Positions 22,217-34,000 of a stretch of DNA of 64,000 nt are shown here, piece by piece (within the stretch, counting starts at the first letter, position 1; every line of letters starts with the position of its first letter). The stretch spans positions 4,713,754 to 4,777,753 of the forward strand of contig OX422191.1 of the NCBI GenBank assembly GCA_949130485.1, given 5' to 3'. Position numbers and translations under genes: made by a program. This DNA is from Agelas oroides. Taxonomy: Eukaryota; Porifera; Demospongiae; Agelasida; Agelasidae. The notes under the pieces were generated by a model. The model had not been told where the DNA came from. It did not search any database and saw only the letters and a program-made list of their open reading frames with translations.

Positions 22217-24292
22217 TGTTTGTCAGTTGTGAGAGCTTGATCAACGTCAAGGAGGAAAAGGACGCCATTCCTCAGGTGATCTTGACAAAGAATTCAACCA
22301 ATGAGGCCAGGCAAACTAGATTTACTGTTTCACATCAGCGCCCGCTTCCTCTGAGACCTGCCGCCTCAACTGTCATTATCGCCTTCTCAGCAATGACACA
22401 CCCACTTTTATGGTGGTAGCGCTGTAGATTTGCCGAGTTTGGTAGTAAGGATTATAATAATGAATAATGACCACCCGCCCGCATGCAAATCGAGTAAGTG
22501 GCTGATACGAAACAATAAATCTAGTTTGCCTGGCCTAACTGTGATTTCGGTGAACTGTACCTAGGTGAGTATTGGAGATTGAGAAGCATTTGCCACAGTT
22601 CTGTTGTCTCCACTACACAATCCAATGATGATGCAAATATAGACTTTTCTAGCCAGCTCAACGTTTCAGCAACCTGGAAACTCTCATGCAAAATGGACTC
22701 AGCAGGAGTGAACTCAACCTACACAACAAACTACCCAATGCAGTACAGTTGAGACCTGAGATCCGTGCTCGGTAGCAGAAAGTCTGAGGTTCGTGCGGAA
22801 ATGTCTCTTGAAGCAGTTAGGGGGTGTGTCCAAACCATTTTTGGCAGAGATAACGTCACTGTGACGTTTGGGGGGGAGGCTGTGACGTAATTTACGCCAC
22901 ATGCTTCTAGCAGTAGGCTGCGGCTAAACGTAGCATGCAAACTACCTAGTTTGGCACTGTTGTACGTCAGGCGGAGGACTACATTTACACAAATCTGAAG
23001 GATAAGTATGAACAGCTGACTTGGATTTTAACTGTCCACGATCTTTGAAAAGGCTATGGCTTCATGTATTGTAGTTATCCTTTCATGTATTGTTGGTTTT
23101 GAACTTATTTTACTGTGTGACGATTGGGAAGGGGGGCAATACTTAATGTCATAATGACGTTATCTGTGCCAAAAATGGTTTGGAGACGTCCCCTTAGCTA
23201 TTGTAACCTTGCACAGAAATTGGAAACAGTGCAGTTCTTGATTCCAAAGAAGGACCTCGATAAACCCAATGATGGATATCCCATCGTTCACAAGGAGAGA
23301 TGCAACTCCTTGGTTTTTTTTTAGTTTTGTAGGTATAGCTGACGATTGACCCAGGCCTGCAATTCGTGCTACAGTTAGGTTCCTCCAAATAGTCATTGTT
23401 TCTTACCCCCCATTCTTTTCTGCCTCAATCGTTTACCATTTGGTCATTTAGTGCATGAATTGATTTGGAAGAGGCTAACATGCAATTTTGTGTGTACATA
23501 ATCACCGTTCTGGTTTACCAATTTTTGTTGTAAGCAACACGACATTACACTGAATAATACGTATAATAAAAGTGATGACATAATATTTGCTGTTTACATG
23601 GGGAGTTTCTATCGATCACCATGATCCTACTAGTACCAAATGAGCTTTAAATGGTGTATGGTGGTAGTTTCTTTTATACACATTGCCAGTGAGTTAGAGG
23701 ATGTTGGTTCAACTTGGTTGGTTCAGGTTTTCCATTAGGGCTGTGTCAGTGCTATCTCAACACCATTGTTGATAGCCACAAAAGCTAGTCTATGACATCA
23801 TGGGTTGAAGTTGCAAGGCCTATTAAAGATCACATGAATCATTGTATCTCTGTTGTTGCTTCAAATTACAGCCAATGTCCAGAAGTTTGTGCCCTCATCC
23901 ACTACACATACCACTTAATGTCTTGTCCCAACCCCCCACCAAATATAAAAAGACATTTCATTAAGAAATCTTTTCTGCTACCAAACACAGCTCTTGGGTC
24001 TCAAAATTATGTGCTGCATTTGGTAATATGTTGTGTAGGTTTAGTTCACTCCTTCTGGGTCCATTTTCTCTGAGAGTTTCCATGTTGCTGAAACATCGTG
24101 CTGGCTAAAAAGTCTATATTTGCATCGCCATTGTCCCTGGCAGATTGTGTAGTGGAGACAACAGAACTGTGGCAAATGCTTCCCATTCATGCTCACCTGG
24201 GTACAGTTCAGTGATTGGTTGAATTCTTTGTTGTCAAGATCAGGCGTCCTTTTCCTCCTTGATGTTGATCAACCTCTCACAACTGACAAACA
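22217..24292. mobile_element. Long foldback element (2.1 kb)
   Basis: The left arm, starting TGTTTGTCAGTTGTGAGAG at 22217 and running to ~22830, is the reverse complement of ~23930-24292, with a 233-bp nested element interrupting the left arm. Both arms contain CAGTTCTGTTGTCTCCACTA (22600-22619 and its complement near 24155). The loop (~22900-23900) has a diverged repeat of part of the arm near 23100-23240. No transposase seen. Related to 25644-27001. Confidence 0.72.
22304..22536. mobile_element. Nested MITE in left arm of foldback element
   Basis: Ends AGGCCAGGCAAACTAGATTT and its reverse complement at 22536 give ~28-bp terminal repeats. The right arm of the host element lacks it, so insertion came after the foldback formed. 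A clear target duplication is not visible. Confidence 0.7.
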
Positions 24293-25265
24293 GGAACCCG
24301 AGGAACTAAGGGAACCTTGGGAACCTGAGGAACCAAGGGAACCACAGGAACCTGAGGAACCAAGGGAACCTGAGGAACCAAGTGAACCTGAGGAACCACG
24401 GGAACCTGAGGAAACTGAGGAACCAAGGGAACCTGAGGAACCACAGGAACCTGGGGAACCTGAGGAACCAAGGGAACCTGAGGAACCAAGGGAACCTGAG
24501 GAACCAAGGGAACCATGGGAACCTGAGGAACCACAGGAACCTGAGGTACCAAGGGAACCTGAGGAACCAAGGGAACCTGAGGAACCACAGGAACCTGAGG
24601 TACCAAGGGAACCTGAGGAACCAAGGGAACCTGAGGAACTAAGGGAACCTGAGGAACCAAGGGAACCTGAGGAACCACAGGAACCTGGGGAACCTGAGGA
24701 ACCAAGGGAACCTGAGGAACCACAGGAACCTGGGGAACCTGAGGAACCAAGGGAACCTGAGGAACCTGGGGAACCTGAGGAACCAAGGGAACATGAGGAA
24801 CCAAGGGAACCTGAGGAACCAAGTGAACCATGGGAACCTGAGGAACCACAGGAACCTGAGGTACCAAGGGAACCTGAGGAACCACAGGAACCTGAGGAAC
24901 CAAGGGAAACTGATGAACCATGTGAACCTGAGGAACCACAGGAACCTGAGGAACCGAGGGAACCTGAGGAACCACAGGAACCTGGGGAACCTGAGGAACC
25001 AAGGCAACATGAGGAACCAAGGGAACCTGAGGAACCAAGGGAACCATGGGAACCTGAGGAACCACAGGAACCTGAGGTACCAAGGGAACCTGAGGAACCA
25101 AGGGAACCTGAGGAACCACAGGAACCTGAGGAACCAAGGGAACCTGAAGAACAAAGGGAACCTGAGGAACCAAGGGAACCTGAGGAGCCACAGGAACCTG
25201 GGGAACCTGAGGAGCCAAGGGAACCTGAGGAACCACAGGAACCAAAGGAACCAAAGGGAACCTGA
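24189..25265 (+). other. Long open frame over EPEEPR minisatellite; coding status doubtful
   Basis: 358-codon frame starting with an ATG in the arm of the foldback element, then ~320 residues of Glu/Pro/Arg repeat (unit REPEEP, 18 bp). The opposite strand is open over almost the same span in two frames (Gly-Ser-Leu and Val-Pro-Gln repeats), and two more frames are open for 0.5 kb. Openness therefore follows from the repeat unit, not from selection. No splice, promoter or domain evidence supports a protein. Confidence 0.35.
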
Positions 25266-25274
25266 GGAACCACA
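24293..25274. repeat. 18-bp minisatellite, ~54 units
   Basis: Tandem array of gaacctgaggaaccaagg and close variants (gaaccacag, gaacctggg, gaggtacca). It is built on a 9-base sub-unit gaaccnnrg and starts exactly at the end of the foldback arm at 24292. Higher-order order is visible: the group with aaccatggg followed by ctgaggtacc recurs near 24510, 24827 and 25045. Confidence 0.92.
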
Positions 25275-25430
25275 GAAAGTTGATAAACAAAGCTCAATTA
25301 ATTAGCCACTTAAATACTGCTAAGTCAGTATCTTTCGTGATCTTAAATGAAGTAACAACCGTGTACAGATTGTTACTTTAATGCAATTGTGATGTCTGTA
25401 TCCGGTGTTTGTTTTATTTCAATGTTAAAT

Positions 25431-25570
25431 AATAGTTAGACACTGAGACCAAGGGATTTAGAAACCCAAGGCCCCCGGGCTGTAGTGTCCCTAGCACTGC
25501 GAGGGCGCTACTAGGGGGGCCGAGAGTTTATAAATCGCGTAGATCCTGTTGGTCTCAGTGTCTAACTATT
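25431..25570. mobile_element. 140-bp near-complete hairpin MITE
   Basis: Terminal repeats AATAGTTAGACACTGAGACC and complement are 22 bp and perfect. The interior also pairs (ggccccc with ggggggcc, ctgtagtg with cgctac), so the whole element can form one hairpin. It lies between the minisatellite and the next foldback element. Confidence 0.8.
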
Positions 25571-25643
25571 TTAGATCATGGCTAGCACTGTTGTGAGTCT
25601 TCAAAGCAAGTACCAGCATCACAAGCGGCGGAAAGCTGTTGGC

Positions 25644-27001
25644 AAGAGGGATGGCATAAGTTCACACCGTTTGAAACGGTTATGTCATAATTGCATCATT
25701 TTGAATGCGTCCTGCCACACCCTCTGTGTACTTAGACGAATGGCCATGATGACAGCAGAGTTTTGATAAAACAGAACGACGCCAGCAAGACTCCAGATTG
25801 AAAGAGACTCCATCCGTCAGGTGATTGTTAACAACAAAGAATTTCAGCCTATCTAGCTAGGCATGAAGGCACTGCCACTGAAGTGAAGAAATCAGTAATA
25901 AGAACATGAAGAATCCGGCATTTGCCACTGTTCTGTTGTCTCCACTACTAGAAGTCACTGCCAGAAAGAGCAAGTTCTTAGCCCACTGAAAATATTGCTG
26001 GTTCCCAGGCCTTGTAAGAAACCACTGATACATCGAGTCTGATAATTGATTTCACAGGAGAGGTGACTCAGTGAGGGAGGATGGACGCACCGGACAATTT
26101 AAACAACTGTCAACCATAGCCTTGTTCCTACTCATTCCCAGACCTCCTCCAATTCAAGCATTTATGGTATGACACAAGAAGTGATCAAAATACGAAGATC
26201 CGAGGCTACTTCAACTAGAGTAGCATACAGTTGTAGATCATGCGCAATCATGTGCATCTAGATCATTGTAATAGTATATCAAAGCATTTTTGTTGTATAA
26301 TCACATTGATATGAAGTAATAATGACATAAGGTCTTTAACTCAGGTATCATTATCCCATCATAGATGAGTTTTAGCTTGGTGCCCAGGCTCTTAGTCATG
26401 TATGAGGTTAGAAGTGAATCCGTTTCTCCATTATGTGGTGTCTTCGTGATAGCTACTATACATTAGTCCTTTATAATTGTCCATGATGTCATAGGTTGAA
26501 GGGATATGGCATTGCGGTTTGTGCTTGAAGCTGTGGTCTTGTTGGCATCTGTCCTGACTCCTAGTCTTCGGGCCATTTCTACTGTCAAGATAGTCAACAG
26601 CATAAGCTTGAAGTTCTGATTGCTTCACAAACCTTTTCCTTGCGATTTTAATACCAGGATGCTGAAATATAACAAGTGCACCCTATCACTGTTACTGGCA
26701 GTTAATACTTCTAGTGGAGACAACAGAACGGTGGCTGAAATGATTTACTGATTTCTTGTTCAATTCAGCGGCAGTGCCTTCATGCCTAGCAAGATAGGTT
26801 GAAGTTTCTTTGTTGTTAACAATCACCGGGAGTCTCTTTCAATCTGGAGTCTTGCTGGCGTCGTTCTGTTTTATCAAAACTCTGCTGTCATCATGGCCAT
26901 TCGTCTACATTGTAAGTACACAGAGGGTGTGGCAGGCACGCATTCAAAATGATGCAATTATGACGTAACCGTTTCAAACGGTGTGAACTTATGCCATCCC
27001 A
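25644..27001. mobile_element. Foldback element (1.36 kb)
   Basis: Left arm 25644-25960 starts GGGATGGCATAAGTTCACAC and is mirrored by 26708-27001. Arms share CACTGTTCTGTTGTCTCCACTA with the 22217 element, and the gacgcc..tcaggtgat..acaaagaattca segment also matches, so they are one family. The loop has no recognisable gene. Confidence 0.75.
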
Positions 27002-27309
27002 GACAGAATACAGTTGCGATAGCTTTATGGCTGACAGAATGGGACTAGACGGCACTATGCTACATTACCTGGCAGTACGGAAAGCTATGGTGAGCTTATA
27101 CAGACCCGTACATTCGAAAATCACGCTAACCTACTCGCTTACCTGGCAAACTGACCGCTGTACACCCCGGAGAATGGCTTTCAAGGCGCTATTAAACGCC
27201 AAGGCGGCCCCGGCTTTGCTCAAGTTTTCTCTGCGCTTATTGTTCGGAAAAAAAACTGCCAGAACGGGCTCCTACTAAAAAACAGCTACGTGTACTGTCG
27301 ATTATCGAT

Positions 27310-27536
27310 GCAACTACGTGCGTGGGCACATTGACGATCCGCCTACGCTCAATTAAGTCCTCTCTACCCTTCTCTCTACCCCTACGTCACTCACGTGATG
27401 AATTAGTCCTGTCCCAATGCTGTCCAATCTTGTCCCAATGCTGTCCTGTCTTGTCCCAATGCTGTCTTATGTTGTCCCAATGCTGTCCACGTACTGCAAG
27501 CGACGGAAAGCTGGGCGGGGCCTGGGAACGAGGCTA
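27310..27536. mobile_element. Right end of MULE-like MITE with tandem insert
   Basis: Ends GCCTGGGAACGAGGCTA at 27536 and reads, reversed, like the left end at 57872-58040 (ctcaattaagtcctctctac block). Bases 27412-27490 hold four copies of a ~20-bp unit around tgtcccaatgctgtcc. The left end was not found. Confidence 0.6.
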
Positions 27537-28013
27537 GCCAATTTTAAAGACAGCGCTGCTCATGCAAGTGGTGTATGGAGTAATAACCGGACTTCCGCAT
27601 ATGTCTGAATAGCAAAAATAATTTTATTTACAGAAAACAAAAATTTGCTTATTTACACAACTGTGTTTACATACATCAAAATTTTGTTTATACATAATCC
27701 ATGTACATACTACTGACAATGTGAGGCCACAACAATGGCCTCATGCTCTGAGTTCTTAAGAGGTGTACACTGATACTGTAGTGTTATTCCCAGGCCTGTG
27801 CTGATACTTGCAAACACTGCACAATATCTTTGACACTATACACTTGCAAAGATAATTCACAGGCACCCACCCAGCTTTCTACCGCTTGCCGTACCATACT
27901 GCAAAGGACAAAAAGCTTCCTGGGAACAAAGCTAGATTGTGTGCATACCTTACACACAAAGTGAAAAGGTTTGTTGAGACACCTCTCATTTCTTGTTCTC
28001 TGACATTCTGCAG

Positions 28014-28097
28014 CCTCAGTTGGAACAAGATTTCAGCTGAAGGAACACGTACACTGGCTGAGGCTTTGCAAGTGAACCAGAGCCTTCAGGAGCTAAA
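28014..28097 (+). CDS. LRR exon B1
   Basis: 84-bp exon after ctgcAG, phase 2-2, donor GTGAGT. Core LSWNKISAEGTRTLAEAL then QVNQSLQEL. The frame also runs open upstream through the intron, which is chance. Looks intact. Confidence 0.82.
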
Positions 28098-31000
28098 GTG
28101 AGTCCAACCATTCATGTCCTATTTATTAAAAGGTGTACACTGAAACTGTATAGTTTTATTCTAGACCTGTACTGAAATTTTAGGGAGACACTGGTAACAC
28201 TTGCAAACATTGCTCTGTACGTTTGTGCTGTATTCATGCATGGATTGTTGTGTGCATCCCTAGTCTTGTGCCCAGCCGGATATAACTACAGAAAATCCCT
28301 CTGGTAACATTGCACACTCTTCTTGGGCTTTTGCACACTTAGCCAGCTTCTACATGGCTTCAAGTATCACCAATTGTCACCAGTTAGCATCCACACAAGG
28401 GCTTAGATAGTCTTGTCTCCAGACCAAACTTTTCTTCACGTGTGCTGTGGACCCATAAAAAAGTAGGGTCTGGACACTCACTAGGAAAACTGGGGCCATA
28501 GACATACAACAGTCAGTTATCACATTATCAATTACCAACAGCATAAGGCTAGGTGCCCAAATTCTGTACGCTATCTTGTAATGACATCTAACTCCCGAGA
28601 AATCTGACTGTCGCTAATCCGCCCAATTTGAATATACATCCTCCCCACTCTTTTATCCCAATAGTATGCATTCTTAGAAATGATGCTGCAATTTGAAAAC
28701 CATTTCTGCAGCTGTGCCACAAACACAGCTACAAAACGCGTAAACGAAGCTTTGAAATACCAAAGCAAAGGTCCTGAAACTGTTGATTTTATTCTTGGAA
28801 AAGTATGTGCATACAAATAGCCATCTGCTTCACAAAAGAAACGTTCCCAATTCCCGGCCAAAGAAGTCTTCCAATTTGCAGCAATGCTTCACCACATAAA
28901 CAAATGGAAAAGCATTCCAAACAATGGTGTCCTTTTTAAGCTGTGTACTGTACTTTTCACTCGCATGGTGAGCAGGTGAGCATCTTCTAGAATATCTTGT
29001 GTGGTGTGTTGTACGTGGCTTCACGCCAGGAAAGCTGGTTTGAAGCTTTTAGTTGAGGAACACAGATATCATTTTCTTCTGACCATACTCACATGGAACC
29101 ACTAGCCTCATTCACAGGCCACCACCCAGATATTTGTTACTTGCAGTATGAAACTTAACGATCGTCTCACATTACCACTGAAGATGCAAAGTTTCAGTAG
29201 TGCCAACAAACACTGAAATTTCTTGTGGTACATGACCGACAATGTTGCTGCTCTTCCAGACAGCAAAGATATAATCAGTCAACCTGACATTGAACTAGGG
29301 GGTGTATAGTCAATTGAATATTTGAGTAATATCCCCTTCCCACCTTAGACTCAACTCAAATGGTGCGTGTGTGGGAGGGGATATTATAGCAAGTATATAT
29401 GGTGCTTGCAAACATTTGGCACTATATACTTGCTTTGTGTATTCCTGACTCATGATGACAACTCCCAATAAGAGATCCCCATTTGTGACCAACAACTGAA
29501 TGTACATATTGTGTTTTACCCATTATTCATAAATGATACTACTTGACTATTGATTCTTGTATACTGTTGCTTAAGTATACATGCATTCATGGAGATTTCT
29601 TGAACCACCTTTCTGTGTTTGTTCCCTGACATTCTGCAGCCTTGGGTCCAACCAAATCTCAGACAAAGGAGCTTGTGCAGTAGCTACAGCTTTGCAAGTG
29701 ACCAGAGCCTTCAGGAGCTAAAGTGAGTTCACCTATTCATGTCCTACTTCTTAAGAGGTGTGTATATATACTGTCCCAGGCCTGTGTTGAAACATTAGGG
29801 TGGGCCTGATGATGCCGGCCACAAACACTTGCCATTGAGTAAACACCCTGGCCACTCTTTTACCTTAAGGTGGCAGAGAACCCTGTACTTTCAAGGTTGA
29901 CAAACCTGGAATCCAAGCTGATAGACTTCTTTGACTTGTTAAACTAGTAGCAAACAGTCCGTTTTGGGAGTCTCAAACCGTTCACTGTCCGTAAAATTGG
30001 GGATTTTCCCCATTTCCTGTCGGCATTGGCATCCAATAATCAGTTTATAATTAAGTTAGTTAAGATGTGGTCTGGCGGAATCCCTCATGTGGTGGTCGGA
30101 ACTTTAAAGATAAGCTTACATGGACTTAAAAAAAAAAAATTACACCACAAGTGGAAAGGAAAAAAAATTATAGTAAATAATGAATGAATGAATGAATGAA
30201 AAGCCACAAAAGTGCATGTGTATGCCCAATGTTTTAGCCTGTCTTTTTCCAAGCCTGAGAGGACTTACTGAAGTTTGACACCACAGCTGGATACAGTTAT
30301 CATTGAAGAATCTTCAGTTAAAGTACTAAGCCTGAGAGGTAATCCATGGAGACTATACAGGGCCAAACATTTGCCATCATGAAATGGGACCTATGGTGAC
30401 ACAGGATTTTACAGTGCCCAAACTACCTATCTTAGCATGAAGGTACTTACATTTGCTAAAAATGAGAATATACGACTTTTTTTAAACCACTGCTAACCTG
30501 AGTTATGATCAAGAATGTTGACACTTCAGTGACCACACTAAACTTCATCCTGACTTGCAGCTCTGGAGCCTTGTATAGTAACTAAGGTAGGTACACTGTT
30601 AACAAGCTAGGTCTATTAGCTACAACTTTCTGGTAGCAGACTACCGATACAGCACAGCCACACTGAGCTACAAGTCACTTTGATACTTAAATGAAGTGCG
30701 CACTTCACTACAGGCTTGCTGCACTACAGTACATCCCATGCTTCCACAGCGCTTTTGATGGCAACGGCGGTTCACAACACTGACTGATGTCTCTCAGTAG
30801 CATTTGTGTGGTGTTCTTATTTTCTATACAATTTAGATATAGATGCATACAACAGTAGCATGGCCATCTTCTGCCCAGCAAGTTGGCTGCCTTTGTATTA
30901 TCTTGCCTCTACATGGCTTCAATTACCACCTATTAGCACCCCTCTTCTACATTGCAATACCAAGTAAGCTTCAATTCACTCTATATACACCCAATGACTA

Positions 31001-34000
31001 TGCTGGATTGTGCACCGAACTCCAATCCCATGTTCCCTGTTCCACTTTTGTCCTCTAGCCAGGCCTCCACACTGTGTGTGGAACAGAGCCGTGAGTTGTT
31101 TAGCGACATAAGGGGGAGAGGTGGGGCTAGTAATGCTTGCTTCCACTTGTGAATGAGCCCCTCCGTAGACAAGCTGTGAATTTTTCGAAATGTGCATTCA
31201 TTTTGGTGCAGTCAAAGTTGTCCATTCCAAGAGTTAGTGACAAACATGAGTCTAGCCTGACTTTGAGAGTAGCTCTGAACAAACGTTAGCATAGATTGAT
31301 TTGAGATACATTGGTGGTTAGGACGCTACCTACAGTGAGCATGTAGATGCGTCCATCAAGTGGCAATTTTGGGTTCATGAATATATTAATAAGCCACTAA
31401 AACCCTTTTTAAAATTAGGCAAAGCAAGATTGCCCTAAAGCAAACCCTAACCCTGAAACTAGGAGTAACCCTGGTCCTGACTGTAACCCAAGTTTATGTT
31501 TTCGTTAACCTCCGCCGAAAGACTTCACTGCCACCTTAAGTTTGTTTATTGATTCTTGTATACTGTTGCTTAAGTATACATATGTTCATGGAGATTTCTT
31601 GAACCACCTTTCTTTGTTTGTTCTCTGACATTCTGCAGCCTTGAGTTCAACCGGATCTGAGACAAAGGAGCTCGTGCAGTGGCTGCAGCTTTGCAAACGA
31701 ACCAGAGCCTTTGGATGCTAGAGTGAGTTCAGCCATTCATTTCCGACTTCTTATGAGGTGCACTGAAACTGTAGATCGAGTCATTCCTAGACTTGTGTTA
31801 AAATATTAGAGAGGGCCTAATGATATCGATGCTAATACACTTTGTGTAAACACCCTGCCCACTCTCCCCCCCCCCCCCCACAATTTCCACTCCTATGGTG
31901 AGCATGTTTACAGGCCACCACCCAGATATTTGTTACTTGCAGTATGAAACTTAAGGATTGTCTCACATTACCACTGAAGATGCAAGTTTCGGTACTGTAG
32001 GAAGTACCAACAGTCACTGGCGGCTGGAAATTTCCTGTGGTACATGACCAGCGATTTCGCTGCTCTTCCAGACAACAAAGATATAAGTCAACCTCATACT
32101 GAAGCAGGAGGTGTATAGTCAATTGGTAAGTGTCCCTTCCCACCTTAGACTCAACTCAAATGGTGTGTGTGTGGGAGGGGATATTATAGCAAGTATATAT
32201 GGTGCTTGCAAACATTATCCTATACATTTGGCACTACGTATATACTGCAAGATGGTTTTGTGTATTTCTGACTCATGATCACAACTTCATTTGTGACCAA
32301 CAACCAAATGTACATATTGTGTTTGACCCATTAATCATAAATTATGCTCCTTGCTTATTGATTCTTGTATTACTGTTGCTTATAAGTATACATTCGTTCA
32401 TGGAGATTTCTTGAACCACCTTTCTTTGTTTGTTCTCTGACATTCTGCAGCCTTGTGTCCAACCAGATCTCAGACGAAGGAGCTGGTGCAGTAGCTGCAG
32501 CTTTACAAGTGAACCAGAGCCTTCGGGAGCTAAAATGAGTCCAGCCATTCATGTCCTACTTCTTACGTAGGTGGTGTCCTGTGATAGTAGCCTTGTTTCA
32601 GGCCCACATTATGCTTAGGGAGAGGGAGTGGTGATACTTGCAATGTTTCCCAAAATGTTGAGTCAACTCTAACACCCATTGCATTATCATTTCTAGAAGT
32701 AGTCATGATGATATGTTTGATTTTAGCAATTTAAATTTCTGTCAGTTATTAAGGGACACGTCACCATGCATTCCCGATGGTCTGACCACATTTTGCATGG
32801 CTGGTTCTGAATGTTAAAATTTGAATACTAATTGTATTAGTCCACATTTGGTTGAGGTTTAGCTGTGTTCGTCACTTTCATAATTCTGATCTTAGCTAAA
32901 GAGCACTAAAATACACAGCAATTACAAGAAAACAATAGTAAAATTTTTCCTGCTCCTTGTGCAGATTATCAGCTGCTTTGCAGTCTCTAGCCTGACCAGT
33001 TTTCAAATGCCGCCACCGTCCCTGATGTGTACAGTTGTTAATAAGCAAATTTCAGTGTTTGGATGACAATTAAGTGATTGAGGGAGAGACAGCCATCTTA
33101 GTGATGCAACATTGTCTGAGTTACTTCCTCTGGACAATATTCTTGTCCTTCCACCACTCCCTCTTTCTTGAGACTGTGAGCACTGGTAATTTTAAGGGTG
33201 GGGCTGGTGGTGCACAAGTTCCCCTGTTACTATTGTGATTACATGATTGTTGCATCCTCTATGTGACATTACATATACTATGATACGGTTACTATAGTGG
33301 AGCACCCCAGGTGACTTATCAGTGTCTACAGTGTCCAGTAAGGTGCCTGACTTACGTCTCTTGTTCTCTGACATTCTGCAGCCTCAGTGAGAACCAGATC
33401 AAAGAAGAAGGAGCCCGTGCACTTAGTGAGGCTTTACGAGTGAACCAGAGCCTTCAGAAGCTAAGGTGAGTCCAGCCCTTCATGTCCAACTTGTTAAGAG
33501 TTGTACACTGGGACTGCAGCAATGGTTGTGTACACTCTCAACTGGTGTAGCAGTACCAGTGCAGTAGATGGTTGGCTTTAGTTGAAGCTATTGAAATGCA
33601 TGGTACAGTTTAGCCTCGTACCCAAGTTCTCGGTGGGCGGGGAAAGGGAGAGCCTGGTATCCACTGTTTGCTAATTTCCCATAAATCTTGGGAGATTGGG
33701 AACTATCGTGTTTATATCCGTACAACTGTGACGTCATAACATGTACTTACTGCTACACCGTCCAGACATTTTCTGACCAATGATGAGAGTTCTTTAGATC
33801 ATTCATACTCCTGCACCTCCAACGGGTTGGTACTTCTGATATGAGTCTCTAGATGTGCAGGTAGCTTCCATTTTGGAGGTTTGCTGGTGAAATGTGTTTA
33901 TACAACTACTGCCTGGTAAGTTTGTGTGATACAAAGTGTTACCGTGCGTCATAGACTGTAAATTAACAAGAACTGATAGCAAGTTAGGGAGTTGTATAGC

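Noticed and set aside
24189..25265. 358-residue Glu/Pro-rich protein gene
   Set aside because: The opposite strand and other frames are equally open over the same minisatellite, and the start codon lies in a transposon arm. Kept only as a doubtful frame.
18235..28013. NACHT or death-fold exon for gene B
   Set aside because: Looked for P-loop GxxGxGKS/T and neighbouring motifs in open frames on both strands; none seen.
31437..31500. Telomere-like aaccctaaccctg
   Set aside because: Only two or three imperfect units; not an array.
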